From assembly GCA_016713665.1 (NCBI GenBank), contig JADJOR010000006.1, positions 244,249 to 308,248 of the forward strand: a stretch of DNA of 64,000 nucleotides. Reading direction: 5' to 3'. The first letter of the stretch is position 1. Every line of letters begins with the position of its first letter. The translations under genes and the position numbers were made by a program. The stretch comes from Deltaproteobacteria bacterium. Lineage in GTDB: Bacteria; Myxococcota_A; UBA9160; UBA4427. Positions 1 to 9,254 of the stretch are shown here, one piece after another. The notes beneath the pieces were generated by a model, which was given only the letters and a program-made list of their open reading frames with translations, ran no database searches and had not been told where the DNA came from.

Positions 1-1
1 C

Positions 2-1003
2 GCGGTCCTGGGGGAGGGTGGACGAACGAGCGTGCTCGCGATGGCACGGGCCGGGGCCGGGGCCGAGACGGTGCTCATCGCGAGCCATCTCGATACCGTG
101 CCCGTCGACGGCATGGAGATCGATCCCTTCGATCCGTTCATCGCGGACGGCCAGCTCCACGGGCGCGGGTCCTGCGACACCAAGTCCGGCATGGCAGCGC
201 TGCTCGTAGCGCTCGGCCGCGTGCTCGAGCGCGGGACGCTCGCGCGCAACGTGATCGTCGTCGGCGAGGCCGACGAGGAGCACCGAAGCGTCGGCGCCTT
301 CGACGTCCTCGCGGCCCTCGGCGACGCGCGCCCCGACTGGGCGCTCGCGACCGAGCCGACGGGCCTGCGCCTGATCCACGCCCACAAGGGCGTCGTCCAT
401 GCCCGCCTGCGCGCCCGCGGCCGCGCGTGTCACAGCTCCGATCCCTCGGCGGGCCGCAACGCCATCGTCCTGCTCGCCCGGGCGATCCTCGCCGTCGAGG
501 CGAGCGCGCGGATCTTCCTCGCACGCCCGCACCCGGATCTCGGCCCGGCGACGCTCTCGATCGGCGTGGTCGGCGGCGGCCACGCGCCCAACATCGTCCC
601 CGACGATGCCTGGCTCTGGGTCGATCGGCGCACGCTGCCGGGGGAGAAGGCGGAGTCGGTGAAGCGGGAGCTCGAGGACGTACTCGAACACGCCGGGCTC
701 GCGGGGGAGGTCGTGATCGACTCCTGCCGCGAGGAGAAGCCGCCGCTCGGCAACGAGCCCGGGTCGCTCGCGGTGCGGGGGACGGCCTCGGTCCTCGACG
801 ACCTCGGGCTTCCGTCCACCGTGGCGCCGGTCGCCTTCGGGACCGATGCCGGGGTCTTCTCCCGCGTCGGCATCCCGAGTGTCGTGATCGGTCCGGGCTC
901 GATCGCCGCGGCCCATACGGCGCGGGAGTCGGTGCCGATCGCCGAGGTCGAGACGATGGCGAGGATCTTCGAGCGTTTGCTCGAGTCGAAGGGCGCGCGC
1001 TGA
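2..1003 (+). CDS. M20-family metallopeptidase/deacylase (ArgE/DapE type), 5' partial
   Basis: This is a zinc-dependent amidohydrolase of the M20 family, which cleaves N-acyl groups or peptides in the cytoplasm; ArgE and DapE are the best-known members. The open frame runs off the left edge of the window, so the true start is missing. Visible family signatures are HLDTVPV (first metal-binding His), GRGSCDTKSG (the Asp that bridges two metals), EADEEH (catalytic Glu followed by a metal-ligand Glu), a TEPT motif and, near the C-terminus, AAHTARE with the last His ligand. About 330 residues are present out of the usual 370-400. The substrate cannot be settled from sequence alone, and no arg or dap genes flank it on this side. 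Confidence 0.85.
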   Translation, partial: AVLGEGGRTSVLAMARAGAGAETVLIASHLDTVPVDGMEIDPFDPFIADGQLHGRGSCDTKSGMAALLVALGRVLERGTLARNVIVVGEADEEHRSVGAFDVLAALGDARPDWALATEPTGLRLIHAHKGVVHARLRARGRACHSSDPSAGRNAIVLLARAILAVEASARIFLARPHPDLGPATLSIGVVGGGHAPNIVPDDAWLWVDRRTLPGEKAESVKRELEDVLEHAGLAGEVVIDSCREEKPPLGNEPGSLAVRGTASVLDDLGLPSTVAPVAFGTDAGVFSRVGIPSVVIGPGSIAAAHTARESVPIAEVETMARIFERLLESKGAR

Positions 1004-1069
1004 GTCGGCGCGGATCGAGGCGAGTCGGCGGGGATCGGCGGGGGCGGGGCGGCCGATCGGCCGCGTCCG

Positions 1070-1867
1070 TCAGTGGACCGTCACGCGCACCGGGATCCAG
1101 CGATCGATCACGGCCTCGATCCGTCCGTCGCGCGTCCATTCGGCGACGGCCTGATCGAGCTGGGACTCGAGCGCGGCATCGCCGCGCCGGACGGCCCATG
1201 CGAGGGATTCGTCCGTGAGCAGCTGGTAGAGGCCGTGGAGATCGCGCTGTGCGGGGTCGCCGGCGATGCGCCAGACGGTCGGCGCGTCGTGGACGAAGAA
1301 ATCGATCCGGCCGGCCCGAAGGCTGCGCAGGCCGGCCTCGACGTCGTCGAACGCGAAGCTCGTGGCGAGGGAGAGCTCGGTCGCGACGAAGCGTTCCCCG
1401 GTCGTGCCCGACTGATAGCCGACCCGCGCGCCGGGCCGGCGCAAGGTATGGATGCGGCCGAAGCGGGCGAGGTCGGCGGCGCGGATCAGCGCGAGCTGGC
1501 CGGACTGCATGTACGGCGTCGCGAACAGCACGCGGGTCTCGCGCTCGGGGGTGATCGATAGACCGCTCATGACGACGTCGACGTCGCCCCGCTCGAGGGC
1601 TCCGAGCAGCTCGTCTTCCCGGAAGCGTTCGAAGACGACGCGGCGACCGAGACGTTCGCCGAGCGATCGCGCGAGATCGGGCTCGATGCCGACGATCTCG
1701 CCATCCTGCTCGAACACGACCGGGGCGAAGCCCGGCGCGACGCCGACGCGCAGGGCGCGGCCGCCGGGCGCTTTGCTCGAAGCGCAGGCCAGCGCGGTCA
1801 GCGAGAGCGCCGCGATCAGGAGCAGCAGCATGCGGGGGGTGGGAAGTCGGAGAGCGAGCGGCTTCAC
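1070..1867 (-). CDS. Lipoprotein solute-binding protein of an amino-acid-type ABC transporter (SBP_bac_3 family)
   Basis: Periplasmic ligand-binding protein of about 265 residues. The chosen start is GTG at 1867, preceded by GGGAG at good spacing. It is followed by a hydrophobic leader ending in the lipobox LTALAC, so the product should be lipidated and membrane-tethered. The mature part has the typical type-II solute-binding pattern: an RVGVAPGFAPVVFE opening strand, a GIEPDLARSLGERLG segment, DVVMSGLSITPERE, and an RVGYQSGTTGE hinge region. A longer reading to 2020 would run into the pepN leader and lacks a signal sequence, so it was not used. No permease or ATPase gene lies beside it, so it may serve an unlinked transporter or act as a sensor-like binding protein. 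The ligand is unknown, with polar amino acids the family default. Confidence 0.8.
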   Translation of the reverse strand: MKPLALRLPTPRMLLLLIAALSLTALACASSKAPGGRALRVGVAPGFAPVVFEQDGEIVGIEPDLARSLGERLGRRVVFERFREDELLGALERGDVDVVMSGLSITPERETRVLFATPYMQSGQLALIRAADLARFGRIHTLRRPGARVGYQSGTTGERFVATELSLATSFAFDDVEAGLRSLRAGRIDFFVHDAPTVWRIAGDPAQRDLHGLYQLLTDESLAWAVRRGDAALESQLDQAVAEWTRDGRIEAVIDRWIPVRVTVH

Positions 1868-1900
1868 GAGGACTCCCGGGCTTCTTCGCAAGCTACTGTG

Positions 1901-1929
1901 TTGCACCGCGAAGCGCCAATTCCTACTTT
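1901..1929 (+). promoter_or_regulatory. Candidate sigma-70-type promoter for pepN
   Basis: TTGCAC at 1901-1906 and TACTTT at 1924-1929 are separated by 17 bases in an unusually AT-containing stretch between the divergent solute-binding gene and pepN. It would give a leader of about 70 bases. This is pattern matching only. Confidence 0.35.
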
Positions 1930-2006
1930 GCGCAGCCGACCGATCCGGAGGGCAGGAAGCAGCTCCACAGGAACGCTCCGACCGACTCCACGAGAAGGGT
2001 GCCGCC

Positions 2007-4672
2007 ATGGGTGATGCCAAGCCGAAATCGATCCTGCGCAGCGGCTACCGGGCTCCCGACTACCGGATCGATACCGTGGACCTCGCCTTCGACCTCGGCG
2101 AGACGGAGACGATCGTCGACGCGCGGCTCCAGATCCGGCGGCGCGAGGGGAGCGAGCGCGTCAAGCTGCCCCTCGTCCTGGTCGGCGAAGAGCTCGAGCT
2201 GCTCGCGATCGGGATCGACGGCCGGCCGCTCGCCGCGCGCGAGTACCAGATCGAGGGCGACGAGCTCTCGATCTTCGATCCGCCGGCCCGCTTCGAGCTC
2301 CAGACCCGGGTTCGCATCCATCCCGAGGCGAATCTGCGGCTCTCCGGCCTCTACAAGAGCAGCGGCAATTTCTGCACCCAATGCGAGGCGATGGGCTTCC
2401 GCCGGATCACCTGGTTCCTCGACCGACCGGACGTGATGGCCCGCTATACGGTCACGATCGAGGCCGACGCGGCGAAGTACCCGGTCCTGCTCTCGAACGG
2501 CAACCGGGTCGCCTCCGAGACGCTGCCGGGGGGCCGACATCGGGTCCGCTGGCAGGATCCCTTCCCGAAGCCCAGCTATCTCTTCGCCCTGGTGGCGGGG
2601 GACCTGCGCTGTCATGCCGGCGACTTCACGACCCGCTCGGGGCGGGAGGTGCGCCTCGAAATCTGGGTCGAGCCCCAGAACATCGACCGCTGCGAGCATG
2701 CGCTTCGCTCCCTCGAACGCGCGATGCGCTGGGACGAGGAAAAGTTCGGGCGCGAGTACGACCTCGACGTCTACATGATCGTCGCCGTCAACGACTTCAA
2801 CATGGGGGCGATGGAGAACAAGGGGCTCAACGTCTTCAACTCGAAGTTCGTGCTCGCCCGACCGGAGTCCGCGACCGACGACGACTACGAGGGGATCGAG
2901 ACGGTGATCGCCCACGAGTATTTCCACAACTGGACCGGCAATCGCGTGACCTGCCGCGACTGGTTCCAGCTGACGCTGAAGGAAGGCCTCACCGTCTACC
3001 GCGACCAGCGCTTCAGCGAGGACGTGCGGTCGCGGGCGGTCGAGCGCATCGATGCGGTCAAGCAGCTGCGCGCCCGTCAGTTTCCGGAGGACGAGGGCCC
3101 GATGGCCCATCCGATCCGGCCCGAGTCCTACATCTCGATGGACAACTTCTATACGGCGACCGTCTACGAGAAGGGCGCCGAGGTCATCCGGATGATGGCG
3201 ACCCTCGTCGGAGACGAGGGCTTCCGCAAGGGCATGGACTGTTATTTCGAGCGCCACGACGGTCAGGCGGTCACCTGCGACGACTTCCGCGCGGCGATCG
3301 CCGACGCGAACGGCCGTGACCTCGACCAGTTCGAGCGCTGGTATCGCCAGGCCGGAACCCCGCGCCTGCGCGCCCGGGGCAGCTACGACCCGAGCCGCGG
3401 TCGCTACACCCTCGAGCTCGGTCAGGACTATCCCGAGACGGCCTTCGAGATCGCAGGGGCGGCGGAGCGGAGGCCGCTTCATCTCCCGGTGGCGATCGCG
3501 TTGCTCGGCGCTGGGGGTCGTGCCCTGCCGCTTCGGCTCTCGAGCGATCCCGCGGAGGCCCGATCGGAGTCCGAGCGGGTGCTCGAGCTGCGCGACGAGA
3601 AGGCCGCCTTCGTCTTCGAGGGGATCACGGAGAAGCCGATTGCCTCGATCCTGCGCGGCTTCTCGGCGCCGGTCCGGCTCGAGATGGAGCGCGGCCCCGA
3701 AGAGCTCGCCTTCCTGATGGCCCACGACGACGACGCCTTCAATCGCTGGGACGCCGGCGAGAAGCTCGCGCTCGGGATCCTGGTCTCGGCGGTCGGGGCG
3801 CCGGAGGGCTTCGAGCAGGGGCCGATCGTCGCGCGCTATGCCGAGGCGTTGGGGCGCGTGCTCGGCGACGAGGCCTCGACGGCTCGCTCCGGGCGCTCGC
3901 GATCACGCTGCCCGCAGAGAAGGTCGTCGCCCAGGAGCTCCCGGTCATCGACCCGGACGCGATCCATGCGGTCCGCGAGCGATTGGGCCGGTTTCTCGCG
4001 CGGACCCACGAAGCGACGCTCTGGGGGCTCTATCGCGCGCTGGCCCCGAACGGCGCCTATCGCCACGAGCGGGGCCAAATCGATCGACGCCGACTGCGCG
4101 GCGCGGTCCTGCGCTTCCTCGCCTGGACCGGGAGCGAGGAGGCCGTCGCGGCGGCCCACGCCCAATATCACGCCGCGGACAACATGACCGACGCCCAGGC
4201 GGCGCTCTTCGTGCTCGCCGATCTCGAGGATCCGCGGCGCGACGAGGCCTTCGCCCATTTTCATGCGCGCTTCCGGAGCGATCCGCTCGTGCTCGACAAG
4301 TGGTTCACGATCCAGGCGACCTCGAGCCGGCCCGATGCCCTCGACCGGGTCCGGGAGCTGGCCCGCCACGCGGACTTCCAGCTGACCAATCCCAATCGCG
4401 TGCGCGCGCTGGTCGGGGCGTTCTCGTCGGCCAATGCCGCCCGGTTCCACGACCGCGCGGGCGGAGGCTATGCCTTCCTGGCGGATGTCGTGCTCGAGCT
4501 CGACGGCAAGAATCCGCAGGTCGCCTCCCGGCTCGTCTCGGCCTTCAACGACTGGCGCCGCTACGACGAGGCACGCCAGGAGCGGATGCAGCTGGTTCTC
4601 CAACGGATCGCCGGTCACAAGGGCCTGTCGAAGGACGTCTACGAGATCGTGAGCCGGGCGCTTTCGCGTTAG
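2007..4672 (+). CDS. pepN: Aminopeptidase N (M1 family), interrupted by one frameshift near 3878
   Basis: Cytosolic zinc aminopeptidase that removes N-terminal residues from peptides. The start is ATG 2007. Diagnostic motifs are GAMEN at about residue 267 (exopeptidase substrate recognition) and HEYFH at about 303-307, with the third zinc ligand Glu in KEGLT shortly after. The length of about 887 residues matches the E. coli enzyme (870). The reading frame changes near 3877-3882, just after the LGDEAS segment. Downstream codons in the frame starting at 3881 continue the PepN C-terminal domain, including AITLPAE, NNMTDA-like (DNMTDAQ), DKWFTIQATS and NPQVASR. A single missing base restores one continuous protein. 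Because both halves are well conserved, I read this as a sequencing error, although a genuine null allele cannot be excluded. Confidence 0.88.
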
Positions 4673-4794
4673 GTCGATCGGCCGACCGGAGGCGCGACTC
4701 GACGCGACACGGCGGCGCCGGGTGAGGCGGGACCGGGCGGAAGCAGGGCGATGATGCGGATGGTCGTGGACGGCGGGAACGGGAAGGAACGCAG

Positions 4795-6507
4795 ATGAAG
4801 GGACTCAATCCGGGGCAGCCGATCCTCCTGGCGAAGGATCTCGCGCGCCGGTTCGGTGATCGCACGATCCTGTCTGGGGCTTCCTTCAGCCTCGCGCCGG
4901 GCGATCGCGTGGGCGTGCTGGGCGTGAGCGGCGTCGGGAAGTCGACGTTGATGCGGATCATCGCGCGCCGGGATCGCGAGTACGAGGGACAGCTCGTGAT
5001 CGCGAAGGGCGCGACCGTCGGATACGTGTCGCAGGAGCCCGAGCTCGACTTCGACAAGACGGTGCGCGAGAACGTCGAGCAGGCGATCGTCGAGATCCGC
5101 GCGCTCCAGAAGCGCTACGACGAGATCCTCGCGGCCTGGGAGGATCCCGAGGTCACGTCGGACGAGGACAGGACCAACGCGCTGCTCGCCGAGCAGGGCG
5201 AGGTCCAGGAAGCCCTCGAGCACCGCGACGCCATGGACCCCGCCGCCCTCGACGCGCGGATCGCGGCCGCGATGGGCGCGCTTGGGCTCCCGCCCGGGGA
5301 CCGCATCGTCCGCACGCTCTCGGGCGGCGAGCGCCGGCGCGTCTCGCTCTGCAAGGAGCTGCTGGCCCATCCCGACATCCTGATCCTCGACGAGCCGACG
5401 AACCATCTCGACGCCGACACCGTCGCCTGGCTCGAGACCTTCCTCGCGAACTACTCGGGGACCTACGTCCTCGTGACCCACGATCGCTACTTCCTCGACC
5501 ACGTGGCGACCCGCATGCTCGAGGTCTTCCACGGCCACATCCGGACCTACGAGGGCAACTACTCCGACTTCCTCGAGGCGAAGGAGAAGCAGCAGGAGAT
5601 CCAGGACCGCACCGACGCGAACCTCATGAAGGCCGTCGCGCGGGAGCTCGAGTGGATCCGCTCGACACCCCAGGCCCGGCGGACCAAGTCGAAGGCCCGC
5701 ATCGCGGCCTACGAGGACCTCGTCGAGAAGGCCTCGAAGGTCTCGCCCTCGGAGGAGCTCGACCTGCGCATCCCGTTCGGGCCGCGGCTGGGCGACAAGG
5801 TCGTGAGCTTCCGGGGCGTCTCGAAGTCCTACGACGACAAGATCCTGCTGCGCGACTTCGACTTCGACATGCCGCCGGGGGCGATCGTCGGCGTGACCGG
5901 CGCGAACGGCCTCGGCAAGACGACCTTCGTGAACATGGTCGTCGGGCGTGAGCAGCCGGATGCCGGGACGATCGAGGTCGGGCCGACGACGCGCTTCTGC
6001 TATGTCGACCAGACGCGCCAGACGCTGCGCGACGAGCTCACGGTCTACGAAGAGGTCGCCGACGGCTCCGACATGATCGAGTACGGCGACAAGACCCTTT
6101 CCGTCCGCCACTACCTGGCCCGCTTCCTGTTCAGCGGCTCGATCCAGCAGACCCCCGTCGGCAGGCTCTCGGGCGGCGAGCGCAACCGGCTCCAGCTCGC
6201 GAAGTTCCTGCGCCGGCCGTCGAACTTCATCATCCTCGACGAGCCGACCAACGACCTCGACCTGATGACCCTGCGCGTGCTCGAGGAGTCGCTCTCTGCC
6301 TACCCCGGCTGCGCCATCGTGATCACCCACGACCGCTATTTCCTCGACCGCGTGGCGACCCACATCCTGGGCTTCGAGGGCGACGGCGTCGTCGAGTTCG
6401 TGGCCGGGGCCTGGGACTCCTATACCGAGTACCGGGAGAAGAAGCTGGCCGAGTCCGGCGGCGTGAAGTCCCAGAAGTTCAAGCACCGGAAGATCGCCCG
6501 CGTCTGA
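4795..6507 (+). CDS. ettA: Energy-dependent translational throttle protein EttA (ABC-F ATPase)
   Basis: ABC-F family protein of 570 residues with two ATPase domains on one chain and no membrane segment. It acts at the ribosomal E site, where EttA gates entry into elongation according to ATP/ADP. Walker A motifs are GVSGVGKST (N-terminal domain) and GANGLGKTT (C-terminal domain). The signature sequences are LSGGERRRVSLCKELL and LSGGERNRLQLAKFL, and both Walker B regions read ILDEPTN. Between the domains lies the P-site tRNA-interaction arm, seen as the charged segment around ARELEWIRSTPQARRTKSKAR. Length and the RRTKSKAR arm favour EttA over Uup or YheS. A purine-rich GGGAAGGAA sits just upstream of the ATG. 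Confidence 0.92.
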   Translation: MKGLNPGQPILLAKDLARRFGDRTILSGASFSLAPGDRVGVLGVSGVGKSTLMRIIARRDREYEGQLVIAKGATVGYVSQEPELDFDKTVRENVEQAIVEIRALQKRYDEILAAWEDPEVTSDEDRTNALLAEQGEVQEALEHRDAMDPAALDARIAAAMGALGLPPGDRIVRTLSGGERRRVSLCKELLAHPDILILDEPTNHLDADTVAWLETFLANYSGTYVLVTHDRYFLDHVATRMLEVFHGHIRTYEGNYSDFLEAKEKQQEIQDRTDANLMKAVARELEWIRSTPQARRTKSKARIAAYEDLVEKASKVSPSEELDLRIPFGPRLGDKVVSFRGVSKSYDDKILLRDFDFDMPPGAIVGVTGANGLGKTTFVNMVVGREQPDAGTIEVGPTTRFCYVDQTRQTLRDELTVYEEVADGSDMIEYGDKTLSVRHYLARFLFSGSIQQTPVGRLSGGERNRLQLAKFLRRPSNFIILDEPTNDLDLMTLRVLEESLSAYPGCAIVITHDRYFLDRVATHILGFEGDGVVEFVAGAWDSYTEYREKKLAESGGVKSQKFKHRKIARV

Positions 6508-6671
6508 GCCCCGCCCGCCGGTCCCTGCGCGACCACCCCGCGCGCACGACTTTGTCGGGCCGGGCTTGACAACCCCCGAGCGTGCGCCGACCTCCCCGAC
6601 ACGCCACGGGAGCGGGTCGGTAGCCGGCCCGCCCGCCCGCCCGGCGAAGGGGTCGAGAGCGAGGAGGGGGC

Positions 6672-9254
6672 ATGCGGTTCGACAAGTTCACGATCAAGAG
6701 CCAGGAGGCGCTGCAGGAGGCGCAGACCCTGTGCAGCGCCCGGGGTCATCAGAACGTCGAGGCGGCCCATCTGCTCTTCGCCCTGCTGGGCCAGCCCGAG
6801 GGCAGCACGATCCCGGTGCTCCAGAAGCTCGGCGTCCAGGTCGACGGCCTGCGCGGCGAGGTCGACAAGCTCCTGAAGCAGATCCCGAAGGTGACGGGCG
6901 GCGCCCAGCCCCAGATCGGCGGCAATCTGAGCCGCATCCTGCAGGCCGCCTTCCAGGAAGCCGAGGGGATGAAGGACGAGTACGTCTCGACCGAGCATCT
7001 CCTGCTCGCGATGGCCAAGGACACGAGCGATGCGGTCGGCCGCATCCTGCGTGGCGCCGGCGCGACGGCCGAGGGCGTGCTCCAGGCGCTGAGCCAGGTC
7101 CGCGGCCAGGCCCGGATCACCGACCCGGATCCCGAATCGAAATACCAGGCCCTCGAGAAGTACGGCACCGACCTGACGGAGCGCGCCCGCCTCGGCAAGC
7201 TCGATCCCGTGATCGGTCGCGACGAGGAGATCCGCCGCGTCGTCCAGGTCCTGTCGCGCCGCAGCAAGAACAATCCCGTCCTGATCGGCGAGCCCGGCGT
7301 CGGCAAGACGGCGATCGCCGAGGGCCTCGCCCAGCGCGTCATCGCCGGCGACGTCCCCGAGACCCTCAAGAACCGCCGCGTCATCTCCCTCGACATCGGC
7401 TCGTTGATCGCCGGCGCGAAGTACCGCGGCGAGTTCGAGGATCGGCTCAAGTCGGTGCTGCGCGAGGTCTCCGAGGCGAGCGGGCAGATCATTCTGTTCA
7501 TCGACGAATTGCACACCATCGTCGGGGCGGGCAACGCCGAAGGCTCGGCCGACGCGGCCAACATGCTGAAGCCCGCGCTCGCCCGCGGCGAGCTGCGCTG
7601 CGTCGGGGCGACGACCCTCGACGAGTACCGCAAGCACATCGAAGGCGACGCCGCGCTGGCGCGCCGCTTTCAACCTGTTTTCGTGGGGGAGCCGACCGTC
7701 GAGGACACGATCTCGATCCTGCGAGGGCTCAAGGAGCGCTACGAGGTCCACCACGGTGTGCGCATCCAGGACTCGGCGCTGGTCGCGGCGGCGACCCTCT
7801 CGCACCGCTACATCTCCGACCGCTTCCTGCCGGACAAGGCGATCGACCTGGTCGACGAGTCGGCCTCCCGCGTCCGCGTCCAGCTCGACTCGATGCCCGA
7901 AGAGCTCGACCAGCTCGAGCGCAAGCGGACCCAGCTCGAGATCGAGCGCGAGGCCCTCAAGAAGGAGATCGACGCGGCGAGCCGCGAGCGCCTGGCTGCG
8001 GTCGAGCGCGAGATCGCGGAGCTGCGCGAATCGTCCGACGGCATGAAGGTCAAGTGGCAGGGGGAGAAGGCGCTGATCGCCGCCGTGCGCGAGGCGCGCG
8101 AGCAGCGCGAGGCGCTGGCCGCCGAATACCAGCGGGCGGAGCGTGCGGGCAATCTCGAGAAGGCGGCCGAGCTGCGCTACGGGCGCATGGTCGAGCTCGA
8201 GAAGAGCATCGCCGAGCAGGAGAAGGAGCTCGCGGCCCTCCAGGAGAAGGGCAGCATGCTGAAGGAGGAGGTCACGAGCGAGGAGATCGCCGAGATCGTC
8301 TCGAAGTGGACCGGTGTGCCCGTCACGAAGATGCTCGAGGGTGAGCAGGCGAAGCTGCTCTCGATGGAGGATCGGCTCGCGGGACGCGTCGTCGGCCAGC
8401 GCGAGGCGCTCGAGGCCGTCGCGAATGCCGTGCGCCGGGCGCGGGCGGGGCTCCAGGATCCGTCGCGGCCGATCGGCTCGTTCATCTTTCTCGGGCCGAC
8501 GGGCGTCGGCAAGACCGAGACCGCCCGGGCGCTCGCGGAGTTCCTGTTCGACGACGAGCAGGCGATGGTGCGCGTCGACATGAGCGAGTTCATGGAGAAG
8601 CACGCGGTCTCGCGCCTGGTCGGCGCTCCTCCCGGCTACGTCGGCTACGACCAGGGCGGCTATCTGACGGAAGCGGTGCGCCGGCGGCCCTACAGCGTCG
8701 TGCTCTTCGACGAGATCGAGAAGGCCCATCCCGACGTCTTCAACATCTTCCTGCAGATCCTCGACGACGGTCGGCTGACGGACGGGCAGGGGCGCACGGT
8801 CGATTTCAAGAACACCGTGCTGATCATGACCTCGAACATCGGCAGCCAGCACATCATCGAGCTCGGCATCGGCCAGGAGAAGGAGATGCGCGCCCGGGTG
8901 ACGGCCGCCCTGCGCGCCCACTTCAAGCCCGAGTTCCTGAACCGCGTCGACGACGTCGTGATCTTCCACGCGCTCGGCCGCGAGCAGATCGGCCGGATCC
9001 TCGAGATCCAGCTGGGCCTCCTGCGCAAGCGGCTGGCCGAGCGGCGGCTCTCGCTCGAGCTGTCGAAGAAGGCGCTCGATTTCCTGGCGGAGCGCGGCTA
9101 CGACCCGCAGTACGGGGCGCGCCCGCTGAAGCGCCTGATCCAGCGCGAGGTCCAGGACCCGCTCGCGATGCGGATCCTGCAGGGCGATTTCGGCGAGGGG
9201 AAGACCGTGCAGGTCGATCTCGCGGCGGACGGGGAGTCGCTGGTGTTCAGCTGA
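6672..9254 (+). CDS. clpB: ATP-dependent disaggregase ClpB
   Basis: Hsp100 chaperone of 860 residues that, with DnaK, threads aggregated proteins through a hexamer. The order is: N-terminal Clp repeat domain (residues 1-140), first AAA+ domain with GEPGVGKT, the long coiled-coil middle domain (charged Glu/Lys/Arg stretch roughly residues 400-530) that separates ClpB from ClpA, then a second AAA+ domain with GPTGVGKT and the substrate loop GYVGYDQGG. GAGGAGG precedes the ATG. The stop overlaps the end of the convergent phoR gene by 8 bases. A CTTGACA lies about 100 bases upstream, but I see no convincing heat-shock -10 element. Confidence 0.96.
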   Translation: MRFDKFTIKSQEALQEAQTLCSARGHQNVEAAHLLFALLGQPEGSTIPVLQKLGVQVDGLRGEVDKLLKQIPKVTGGAQPQIGGNLSRILQAAFQEAEGMKDEYVSTEHLLLAMAKDTSDAVGRILRGAGATAEGVLQALSQVRGQARITDPDPESKYQALEKYGTDLTERARLGKLDPVIGRDEEIRRVVQVLSRRSKNNPVLIGEPGVGKTAIAEGLAQRVIAGDVPETLKNRRVISLDIGSLIAGAKYRGEFEDRLKSVLREVSEASGQIILFIDELHTIVGAGNAEGSADAANMLKPALARGELRCVGATTLDEYRKHIEGDAALARRFQPVFVGEPTVEDTISILRGLKERYEVHHGVRIQDSALVAAATLSHRYISDRFLPDKAIDLVDESASRVRVQLDSMPEELDQLERKRTQLEIEREALKKEIDAASRERLAAVEREIAELRESSDGMKVKWQGEKALIAAVREAREQREALAAEYQRAERAGNLEKAAELRYGRMVELEKSIAEQEKELAALQEKGSMLKEEVTSEEIAEIVSKWTGVPVTKMLEGEQAKLLSMEDRLAGRVVGQREALEAVANAVRRARAGLQDPSRPIGSFIFLGPTGVGKTETARALAEFLFDDEQAMVRVDMSEFMEKHAVSRLVGAPPGYVGYDQGGYLTEAVRRRPYSVVLFDEIEKAHPDVFNIFLQILDDGRLTDGQGRTVDFKNTVLIMTSNIGSQHIIELGIGQEKEMRARVTAALRAHFKPEFLNRVDDVVIFHALGREQIGRILEIQLGLLRKRLAERRLSLELSKKALDFLAERGYDPQYGARPLKRLIQREVQDPLAMRILQGDFGEGKTVQVDLAADGESLVFS

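Noticed and set aside
1868..2020. Longer start for the solute-binding lipoprotein, at 2020
   Set aside because: It would bury the signal peptide about 60 residues in and overlap the pepN start. GTG 1867 has a ribosome-binding site and gives a normal lipoprotein leader.
6566..6600. Heat-shock promoter for clpB based on CTTGACA
   Set aside because: The -35-like element is good, but no CCCAT-type -10 sequence lies at the right distance.
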